A stretch of DNA of 8,750 nucleotides from QHBQ01 sp038230695 (GTDB lineage Bacteria; Chloroflexota; Chloroflexia; QHBQ01). A program made the position numbers and the translations under genes. The stretch covers positions 1 to 8,750 of the forward strand of contig JBBRMT010000208.1 in assembly GCA_038230695.1 (NCBI GenBank). The letters run 5' to 3'. Shown here in pieces: positions 1 through 4,966 of this stretch (position 1 is its first letter; every line of letters starts with the position of its first letter). The notes beneath the pieces are model-generated. The model ran no database searches and had not been told where the DNA came from. It saw only the letters and a list, made by a program, of their open reading frames with translations.

Positions 1-3
1 CTT

Positions 4-945
4 GTGCGCCGCAACGCAATAATCGCGTTGCTAGGCTGCGCCCTTGCGCTTGTCCTCAGCTTTAGCCACGCCCATGCCCAGAGTCCCAGCGTCGGGATCA
101 TCAATGCGCTAGGCAACCAGGGCTATTACATTTCGCAACAGGCCAGCGATGATCTGAAGGGCGCAGGGATAACTGATGCCGATAGCAAGCTGAAGAACGC
201 CGTCAACAACCTGAAGGGCAAGGGCTACGATGTCAAAATCGGTATGATCCTGAGCAATGATATACCGTCACAATATGGCAACCTAAGCAACTACTGCCAG
301 TATCTACATGATTATTTGAACATGGGCCAGGGTATCCTGGTTCTGACCGACATAACCGGCGGATCGGCAGCCACCACCACCAAGCTATCGCCGAGCGACA
401 CCACCACGATATTCAACGCGCAGCGGGCTACCTTCACCAAGAGCGTAGTGGACGGCACGGTTTCCTTCGCCACTGCGGTAGACGACAAGATACTGGGCAA
501 CGATAGCGGCCAACGCAACAGCTTCATCACCATCGTAGCTATCGTAATTATAGCCATTCTCGCCATCGCCTTCTTCACCATCAGTGGGCTGAACGCCCGC
601 TGGGCGATTCGGATGGGCAACGCCAAGAAACTATCCAGCGACCTCAGTGGCGAGGTGGTGCAGATGGGTGGCAACCTCGATTTCCTCAAGATGCAGAACC
701 CGCAGGCCTACGAACAGGTGAATGCCCAACTCAACCCCGGCAATCAATTGCTCAGTCAGGCCAACACCGAGCTAGCCCAACTGAAGAGTCCCGGCTTCTT
801 CCCCCTCGCCTTCCGCTACAGCAAACTCGACCACGACCTGCACGATGTGGAAGCCGCGCTGCAAAGCGCGAAGGGCGAGATCGATCAGGCCAAGCAAATC
901 TTTGATGCCAACTGGTCGTCGCACAACGCCAAGGTGAGCGGATAG
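4..945 (+). CDS. Secreted, membrane-anchored protein with divergent TPM-like domain and helical tail
   Basis: A protein of about 313 residues. Residues 1-25 form a signal peptide (RR, a hydrophobic core, then AHA before Q26). Residues 26-170 should be outside the cytoplasm. Their pattern of helix, short strand, an L-x-x-G-x-x-V-L-type strand (around GQGILVLTDITGG) and a closing helix resembles the TPM/YgcG fold, but divergently. Residues 174-196 are a strong transmembrane helix followed by Arg/Lys (NARWAIRMGNAKK), which puts the C-terminus in the cytoplasm. Residues 200-313 are polar, Gln/Ala/Leu-rich and probably helical or coiled coil. Unlike the next two proteins it has no Gly-rich tail. 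The GTG at 4 is the first start visible, but the frame is open to the window edge, so the true start could lie upstream. The reaction or partner is unknown; adjacency to two more TPM-like proteins suggests a shared role at the membrane. Confidence 0.8.
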   Translation: MRRNAIIALLGCALALVLSFSHAHAQSPSVGIINALGNQGYYISQQASDDLKGAGITDADSKLKNAVNNLKGKGYDVKIGMILSNDIPSQYGNLSNYCQYLHDYLNMGQGILVLTDITGGSAATTTKLSPSDTTTIFNAQRATFTKSVVDGTVSFATAVDDKILGNDSGQRNSFITIVAIVIIAILAIAFFTISGLNARWAIRMGNAKKLSSDLSGEVVQMGGNLDFLKMQNPQAYEQVNAQLNPGNQLLSQANTELAQLKSPGFFPLAFRYSKLDHDLHDVEAALQSAKGEIDQAKQIFDANWSSHNAKVSG

Positions 946-1091
946 CCAGGATTAGTCTCATTGATTACCAGATGCTTGCCTGCTACCATTGTTTATGCGC
1001 CACCTAGCGAACAAGCAACAGCGTACATTTGCACCACATTCATCGCGCTTTACCGCTGTTATTTGCTTTGGTACAACATTGCTTTCAATAA

Positions 1092-1142
1092 GCATTGATG
1101 CGCCGCACCGCTCGGAGCTACGCTCCCAGCCCTCAGTAACTC
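1092..1142 (+). repeat. Dispersed hairpin element, copy A
   Basis: It begins with GCATTGATG, contains a 5-bp stem GGAGC (1114-1118) / GCTCC (1122-1126) with loop TAC, and ends with CCCTCAGTAACTC. A related sequence lies at 4497-4544 with the same start, a different but still paired stem and the end CCCTCGGTAACTC. The shared ends and the conserved pairing suggest one repeat family. The assignment rests on only two copies in this window. Confidence 0.5.
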
Positions 1143-1250
1143 AGCAAGCAGCGAGTTATCTCCCGCCACTACTGCCCTTCACCAAATGCAGGCAAGGATT
1201 AGCTCAGTGGCAGAAGAAACGTGTATCACCTTGCTGAGATGTTTAGCTCA

Positions 1251-1256
1251 AGAGGA
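1251..1256 (+). promoter_or_regulatory. Ribosome binding site
   Basis: AGAGGA lies 8 nt upstream of the ATG at 1265 and supports that start. The upstream sequence CTTGCTGAG can pair imperfectly with CTCAAG next to this site, so a weak hairpin could partly mask it. Confidence 0.65.
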
Positions 1257-1264
1257 TAATCATA

Positions 1265-2878
1265 ATGAAGCGCATTACCCTGTCGGCCATCGTTTTGCTC
1301 GGCCTGCTGCTTGGCAACGCTGCTGGCGTGCTGGCCCAGGCTGCCACACCCAGCGGGCAAAGCAGTAAGGTTATGATTATCAATGAGGGCAACGTCCTCA
1401 GCGACAGCGATATAAGCGCGATCCGCAACCACGCAGCGCAATTGCCTATACCGCTGGTACTGTTTATCACCAACCAGTACAAGGGCGCAAAGGTAGATTT
1501 CAGCCGCAAGATCGCTCAGTATGTCACCGACAACAACGTGGTCATCGGCGTATCCACCTACAAGGATAACAGCGTCAACGCGCACTATCGGTTGCTGGGC
1601 GCGGGGCCGCACTCTGGGGTTAGCGCCGACCTGCTAAACAGGGCGCAGAACGCCGCCGATACCTTCCTCAAGGCCAGCAGCGGCCCACAGTACGCGCTGG
1701 CGATTGATGCGGCGATTGATTACCTGGGCGGCAAACTCGGCCCCGCCTCGGCCAGCAATGCCCCCACCGCAATTGCCTCTAACAACGGCAACGTAAACAT
1801 CATCAACGAGGGTGGCGTTCTTAGCCAGGCCGACATCAGCGATATTCACAGCCTCAGCGACAACTACCTATCTATCCCTGCGCTAATCGTAGTCACCAAC
1901 CAGTATCGCGGCACACTCGCCGACTTCAAGACCAGGATTAGCGCCTACCTCACCGACAACAACTTCGTCGCCGCTATCTCCACCTACAGCGACAGTAAGA
2001 CTGACAACCGCTTCATCGTGCTGGGCGCAGGTCCGCACTCAGGGCTGACGCAGAGCGATCTCGACGATGCGGTGCAGGGGGGGCAGACGGAGTTTAGCTC
2101 CAACTCTAGCTTCAGCCTGACGCTGGCCTCAATTTTCGGTTCGATCAAAGGGTCGTTGAGCGTGCCGTCGCCTGCTGCCAGTGGACCGCTGCTCTCGGCC
2201 AACACCTGGAGCGGCAATCCCACCAGCGCAACCAGCGCGAACGGCGTGGCTTCGACCGACAGCGGCCAGTCATACGATGCCGGGCAGGGCAGCAATTCCG
2301 GCGCATCATCAAGCTCAAGCCCCGGTGTGTGGGCGATTATCGGCGGGTTTATTATCATCCTACTAGGCATCTGGTTCCTGTTCATTTTCGTGCGCTGGAT
2401 CTGGCGACTGTCGCACCATGTGGCGACGCGCTCAGGGGCGGGCGGCATAGTGGGCGGTGGTGGTTATTACGACAATGGTCCAATCTTCTATCCCATCTGG
2501 CTGGGGGGCGGTTCGTATGGCGGCGGTGGCTACTCTGCAGGTGGCGGCAACGTCTCCCCGCCCACTACACCCAACACCGGCGGTGGTGGGTTCGCCAGCG
2601 CGATAGGTAGTGGCGGCGGCAGCGGTGTGTCAGGCAACACCGCCAGTAACACGGGCGGCGGCAAGTTCGAGTCGAGCATCGGCTCTTCGAGCAATAGTGG
2701 CGACTCAAGCAGCAGTGGCACGGGCGGCGGCGCGTTCCAAAGTTCACTGGGCGCAGCGGCAGCGGTGGGCGGCTCCCAAGTGGCGGGCCAGGTAGCAGGC
2801 GCAGCGATCAACATTCTGGGGGGCATCCTCGGTGCGGTGTTTAGCTCCGGCAGCGGCGGCAGCGGGCCAGACTTCTAG
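1265..2878 (+). CDS. Secreted, membrane-anchored protein with two tandem TPM-like domains and Gly/Ser-rich tail
   Basis: A protein of 537 residues. Residues 1-24 form a signal peptide (cleavage near VLA/Q25). Two tandem domains follow, about 36-157 and 177-298, offset by 141 residues. They share the landmarks I-I-N-E-G-x-V-L-S, TNQY(K/R)G, Y-(V/L)-TDNN, STY and LGAGPHSG. The pattern matches the TPM (YgcG/TLP18.3-type) fold. A Ser/Gly linker leads to a transmembrane helix at about 355-378, followed by RWIWRLSHH, so the tail should be cytoplasmic. The tail (380-537) is Gly/Ser-rich with three copies of a (N/G)TGGGxFxSx(I/L)G motif beginning at N437, N462 and G485. It also has a short Ala/Val/Ile-rich stretch near 497-525 and ends in GPDF. 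E. coli YgcG also joins a TPM domain to a Gly-rich C-terminus, so the architecture has precedent, but TPM function in bacteria is poorly known. Catalytic activity cannot be assigned. Confidence 0.85.
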   Translation: MKRITLSAIVLLGLLLGNAAGVLAQAATPSGQSSKVMIINEGNVLSDSDISAIRNHAAQLPIPLVLFITNQYKGAKVDFSRKIAQYVTDNNVVIGVSTYKDNSVNAHYRLLGAGPHSGVSADLLNRAQNAADTFLKASSGPQYALAIDAAIDYLGGKLGPASASNAPTAIASNNGNVNIINEGGVLSQADISDIHSLSDNYLSIPALIVVTNQYRGTLADFKTRISAYLTDNNFVAAISTYSDSKTDNRFIVLGAGPHSGLTQSDLDDAVQGGQTEFSSNSSFSLTLASIFGSIKGSLSVPSPAASGPLLSANTWSGNPTSATSANGVASTDSGQSYDAGQGSNSGASSSSSPGVWAIIGGFIIILLGIWFLFIFVRWIWRLSHHVATRSGAGGIVGGGGYYDNGPIFYPIWLGGGSYGGGGYSAGGGNVSPPTTPNTGGGGFASAIGSGGGSGVSGNTASNTGGGKFESSIGSSSNSGDSSSSGTGGGAFQSSLGAAAAVGGSQVAGQVAGAAINILGGILGAVFSSGSGGSGPDF

Positions 2879-2919
2879 GAAGGTAGAGGGTAGAAGGTGG
2901 AAGGTGGAAGGTAGAGGAT
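2878..2919 (+). repeat. Heptanucleotide tandem repeat (RGARGGT, six copies)
   Basis: Six consecutive 7-bp units GGAAGGT, AGAGGGT, AGAAGGT, GGAAGGT, GGAAGGT and AGAGGAT begin at the last base of the stop codon of the preceding gene. Purine-rich repetition decays through about 2935. Short intergenic heptamer repeats of this kind resemble the STRR sequences of some cyanobacteria. The rest of this 143-nt gap has no convincing promoter: TTGACG at 2973 could be a -35 but has no good -10 at the right distance. Confidence 0.7.
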
Positions 2920-3009
2920 AGAATAGGGATTAGAGCGGCGTGGCGCAAATTGTGCTAACTACCGATATATGCTTGACGATGACAACAGATATGCCAACTT
3001 CCATTTAGA

Positions 3010-3016
3010 AAGGAAG
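3010..3016 (+). promoter_or_regulatory. Ribosome binding site
   Basis: AAGGAAG lies 5 nt upstream of the ATG at 3022 and fixes that start. No other start with a comparable site is nearby. Confidence 0.75.
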
Positions 3017-3021
3017 CGACG

Positions 3022-4170
3022 ATGAACAAGATGATACGCCTCGGCGCGGGACTGGGGCTGGCGATTATGCTGATGTTGAGCGTGACGCTCAGTTTCGCCT
3101 CATCCGGCTCCCAGATGCAGGATAATGCCAACGTGTTCAGCAGCGGGCAACGCGCCAGCCTGTTGCAGTTTGCCAATGCGATGAACGTGCCAGTGGTGGT
3201 CATTACCACCTCCTCGTTCCATGGCAGCAAGAGCGCCTTCGTCAACCAGGTGAGCGGCAGCGTGCCATCCAATGGTGTCCTAATTGCGGCCAGCACGGCA
3301 ACGAACTATCATTACTATGTGGCGCTGGTGGGTAACAACAGCGGGCTGGGCAACAGCGATCAGCAGAACGCCTACAATGCTGGAGTGCAGTACCTGAAGG
3401 CCAGCGGCGGGCCACAGTATCCCCCCGCCGTGTTCGCCAGCCTATATTCGCTGGATGCGGCCCTGGGTGGGCAGGCTTCCAGCGCCCTGGGCATCAGCGG
3501 CGCACCGGGCAGCGGCTTCACTACCAGCGGTGGCAGCGGCAGCAGCAACCCGCCGGTTGTGAACCTGCCAGGCTCCGGCAATAATGGGGTGGGCGGTAGT
3601 GTGAACAACGGTGGTGGTTATAGCAGCAGCGGGGGCGGCTTTGGTCTCGGCGGCCTCGGCATCGGCACCTGTCTTTGCGGGCTGGTGCTACTGTTCATCG
3701 TCTTCGGTATCTTCAACAGCGTGCGCGGCTACAGCAATCGGGTAAGGGGTCGCTTCGGTCGTTACGGCGGCTATCGTGGCTACGGCGGTAATGGGGGCTA
3801 CGGCGGCGGCTGGGGCGGCGGTGGCGGCATCCTGCCAATCCCTATTCCCATCCCGTTCGGTGGCGGGGATAATCACAATCGGGGCGGCAATCAGCAAGGC
3901 GGGGGCGGTCAGGACTTCGGCGGGGGTGGCGGCAGCGGTGTGCAAAATAATGCGCCCAACACCGGCGGTGGCACCTTCGCGTCGCCCTTCGGTGGGGGCA
4001 GCGGCCACAGCGAGGGCGGCAACATCCTCGGCGAGATTTTCGGCGGTGGCGGCGGTGGTGGAGGCGGCGGCGGCAACACTGGTGGCGGCGGCTTCGAGTC
4101 CGGCTTCGGTGGAGGTGGCGGTGGCGGCGGCGGTGGCGGTGGTGGCGGTGGTGGCGGCAAGGACTTCTAG
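3022..4170 (+). CDS. Secreted, membrane-anchored TPM-like protein with extreme poly-glycine tail
   Basis: A protein of 382 residues. Residues 1-26 form a signal peptide (cleavage near SFA/S27). Residues about 31-155 form one TPM-like domain: DNANVFSSGQ at the start, a VPVVVITTSSF strand, GVLIAAS, then a closing helix with YLKASGGPQYPPAV. That last piece closely matches FLKASSGPQYALAI in the first domain of the preceding protein, so the two are homologous. After a Gly/Ser linker, residues 213-234 form a transmembrane helix with two Cys (C217, C219), followed by a basic stretch with Arg and Tyr (235-260). The remaining tail is mostly Gly, with a PIPIPIPF patch, two NTGGGxFxSxFG motifs (N313, N352), runs of 11 and 17 Gly, and a final GKDF. 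Signal peptide plus one helix predicts a cytoplasmic tail. The function is unknown; it probably works with the two TPM-like proteins upstream. Confidence 0.85.
   Translation: MNKMIRLGAGLGLAIMLMLSVTLSFASSGSQMQDNANVFSSGQRASLLQFANAMNVPVVVITTSSFHGSKSAFVNQVSGSVPSNGVLIAASTATNYHYYVALVGNNSGLGNSDQQNAYNAGVQYLKASGGPQYPPAVFASLYSLDAALGGQASSALGISGAPGSGFTTSGGSGSSNPPVVNLPGSGNNGVGGSVNNGGGYSSSGGGFGLGGLGIGTCLCGLVLLFIVFGIFNSVRGYSNRVRGRFGRYGGYRGYGGNGGYGGGWGGGGGILPIPIPIPFGGGDNHNRGGNQQGGGGQDFGGGGGSGVQNNAPNTGGGTFASPFGGGSGHSEGGNILGEIFGGGGGGGGGGGNTGGGGFESGFGGGGGGGGGGGGGGGGGKDF
4042..4158 (+). repeat. GGN codon repeats encoding poly-Gly
   Basis: Two GGN tracts, 4042-4074 (11 Gly) and 4108-4158 (17 Gly), flank a NTGGGGFESGFG motif. 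All codons are GGC, GGT or GGA. This makes the tract repetitive at the DNA level and likely to vary in length by slippage in multiples of three. It also explains the long proline-rich open frame on the opposite strand, which is not a gene. Confidence 0.85.
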
Positions 4171-4185
4171 CCGCGCTGCCTTAGC

Positions 4186-4208
4186 GAGGGTGAAGCAAAC
4201 CACCCCTC
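4186..4208 (+). terminator. Possible weak transcription terminator hairpin
   Basis: GAGGGTG (4186-4192) can pair with CACCCCTC (4201-4208) with one bulged C and an 8-nt loop, starting 16 nt after the stop codon at 4168-4170. There is no T tract after it, so it is not a canonical Rho-independent terminator. It is recorded because it is the only hairpin close to the gene end. Confidence 0.25.
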
Positions 4209-4220
4209 TCCGCTGATATA

Positions 4221-4241
4221 GGGGCGCATGGCATACGCCCC
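4221..4241. repeat. 21-nt palindrome, GGGGCG/CGCCCC family
   Basis: Arms GGGGCG (4221-4226) and CGCCCC (4236-4241) enclose CATGGCATA, in which ATG and CAT also pair, leaving one mismatched pair and one central base. Read in reverse complement, it matches the sequences at 4586-4606 and 4651-4671 with 2 and 3 differences out of 21. Confidence 0.7.
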
Positions 4242-4394
4242 ACTTGCCTTACGACTATGCCCATCGCACCCGACAACGTTGGCGTAATACGCCCCACTTG
4301 CCTTACGATCATGCCCATCGCACCCGACAACGTTGGCGTAATACGCCCCACTTGCCTTACGATCATGCCCATCGCATCCGACAACGTTGGCGTA
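4233..4394 (+). repeat. 54-bp direct tandem repeat, three copies
   Basis: The copies are 4233-4286, 4287-4340 and 4341-4394 with no spacers. Copies 1 and 2 differ at two positions and copies 2 and 3 at one, so the expansion is recent. Each unit contains the perfect palindrome CAACGTTG, and each junction creates GGCGTA A TACGCC (4281-4293 and 4335-4347). The array starts inside the palindrome at 4221-4241 and stops where the degenerate palindrome at 4395 begins. Because 54 is a multiple of three, every frame reads as an 18-residue repeat; I do not regard it as coding. Confidence 0.9.
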
Positions 4395-4413
4395 GGGACG
4401 CGGCATACGCCCC
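4395..4413. repeat. Degenerate copy of the GGGGCG/CGCCCC palindrome
   Basis: GGGACGCGGCATACGCCCC shares GGCATACGCCCC with the right half of the 4221-4241 palindrome. Relative to that copy it lacks the central AT pair and has a decayed left arm. It closes the 54-bp tandem array on its right side. Confidence 0.5.
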
Positions 4414-4496
4414 GAGGCAGCGCACAGGGATGCGGATGGGCGATTAGAATCGCGGAGGGCGCGGAATCGTATGGGTGAGGCTGCTGGTTACCATAC

Positions 4497-4544
4497 GCAT
4501 TGATGTGCTTCAGCATGGGGTTGCGCCCCAACCCTCGGTAACTC
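4497..4544 (+). repeat. Dispersed hairpin element, copy B
   Basis: It begins with GCATTGATG and ends with CCCTCGGTAACTC, like the copy at 1092-1142. The central stem is GGGG (4517-4520) / CCCC (4526-4529) with loop TTGCG. The stem bases differ from copy A yet still pair. Confidence 0.5.
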
Positions 4545-4563
4545 TTCACCATACAAGGTTACA

Positions 4564-4605
4564 ATGGGCATTGATGCCTTGCATCTGGGCATATGCCATG
4601 CGCCC
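4564..4605 (+). repeat. 42-bp direct repeat, copy 1
   Basis: It is identical over 42 nt to 4629-4670, with starts 65 nt apart. It contains GCATTGATG, the perfect palindrome GGCATATGCC (4588-4597) and the end CATGCGCCC. Its right part is a member of the GGGGCG/CGCCCC palindrome family. Confidence 0.85.
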
Positions 4606-4628
4606 CTATCCTAATGTTGATGCCGACG

Positions 4629-4670
4629 ATGGGCATTGATGCCTTGCATCTGGGCATATGCCATGCGCCC
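4629..4670 (+). repeat. 42-bp direct repeat, copy 2
   Basis: Identical to 4564-4605. The 23-nt spacer between the copies shows no gene. Perfect identity points to recent duplication or gene conversion. Confidence 0.85.
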
Positions 4671-4735
4671 TTACACAGCAATCCCTGCACAGCCATCCAA
4701 TCACAAATCCGGTTCGTCGGTTTGCCAAATCCGCT

Positions 4736-4842
4736 GGCTGGCTGGGTGCGCGTCACGTTTTTGCATATCCAACCAGGGCGGACGCAATCCGCCCCTACGC
4801 CACACATACGTTGCAAGAATGTGACGCACACCCTGGCTGGCC
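4736..4842 (+). repeat. 107-nt imperfect inverted repeat with nested hairpin (structured RNA or MITE-like)
   Basis: The left arm 4736-4765 and right arm 4812-4842 align as inverted repeats with 23 Watson-Crick pairs, 6 G-U or U-G pairs (as + strand RNA), one C-A mismatch and one bulged base. Between them, GGGCGGA (4776-4782) and TCCGCCC (4788-4794) form a perfect 7-bp stem with a 5-nt loop. The inner stem resembles the other palindromes of this region. It ends 7 nt before the -35 box of the next gene. I see no target-site duplication, so MITE status is only one possibility. Confidence 0.65.
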
Positions 4843-4849
4843 GCCCATC

Positions 4850-4879
4850 TTGCACCATCATGCAGAGGTGTGCTATAAT
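4850..4879 (+). promoter_or_regulatory. Sigma70-type promoter of the NTPase gene
   Basis: TTGCAC (4850-4855) and a perfect TATAAT (4874-4879) are 18 nt apart, and TG one base upstream of the -10 gives an extended -10 (TGCTATAAT). Transcription would begin near 4886, giving a leader of about 80 nt that contains the heptamer array. Confidence 0.7.
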
Positions 4880-4906
4880 CCGCTCAAGTGTAGCACCCCG
4901 GCACTG

Positions 4907-4955
4907 AACTCAGAACTCAGCACTCAGCACTCAGCACTCAGCATTCAGCACTCAG
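4907..4955 (+). repeat. Heptanucleotide tandem repeat (MAYTCAG, seven copies)
   Basis: The seven units are AACTCAG twice, CACTCAG three times, CATTCAG and CACTCAG. The array lies between the promoter and the start codon, so it should be transcribed in the leader of the NTPase mRNA. It is a second heptamer array in this window, different in sequence from the one at 2878-2919. Confidence 0.9.
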
Positions 4956-4966
4956 CACCAAACCTT

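Larger units (their letters stand above)
946..1264. other. Intergenic region, 319 nt, no gene seen
   Basis: No convincing coding frame lies here; short open frames lack a ribosome binding site and a sensible composition. It contains one copy of a dispersed hairpin element (1092-1142). The octamer TTAGCTCA occurs twice (1199-1206 and 1243-1250), the second just before the ribosome binding site of the next gene. I find no clear -10/-35 pair and no hairpin followed by a T tract, so it is unresolved whether the flanking genes are cotranscribed. Confidence 0.6.
4171..4966. other. Repeat-dense intergenic region, no gene seen
   Basis: Almost 800 nt separate the poly-Gly protein from the NTPase gene. 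Open frames on both strands exist only because repeat units lack stops; none has a ribosome binding site or protein-like composition. The region holds palindromes related to each other at 4221, 4395, 4586, 4651 and 4776, a 54-bp triplicate (4233-4394), a hairpin element (4497-4544), a 42-bp direct repeat (4564 and 4629), a 107-nt inverted repeat (4736-4842), a promoter (4850-4879) and a heptamer array (4907-4955). A further perfect 6-bp inverted repeat, GCGATT AG AATCGC, is at 4440-4453. No transposase or integrase is present. Confidence 0.75.

Noticed and set aside
1191..1257. tRNA-like string TTAGCTCAGTGGCAGA
   Set aside because: It resembles a D-arm, but the GCTC arm has no partner, there is no T-loop (GTTCGA-type) at the expected distance, and no acceptor stem can be formed.
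3909..4160. Reverse-strand proline-rich open frame
   Set aside because: It is the complement of the GGN codon tracts of the poly-Gly protein.
4233..4394. CRISPR array
   Set aside because: The 54-bp units abut directly with no unique spacers, and no cas genes are present.
4233..4394. Plasmid iterons or replication origin
   Set aside because: Units are longer than usual iterons, and there is no Rep gene, DnaA box cluster or AT-rich segment beside them.
4167..4406. Reverse-strand open frame with an 18-residue repeat
   Set aside because: The repeat results from the 54-bp tandem array being a multiple of three; the + strand frames repeat equally, and there is no ribosome binding site.
4736..4842. 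Rho-independent terminator
   Set aside because: The hairpin is long and stable, but no T tract follows the right arm.
4593..4907. Forward open frame of 104 codons
   Set aside because: It spans a direct repeat, the long hairpin and the promoter, has no ribosome binding site and reads as non-protein-like sequence.
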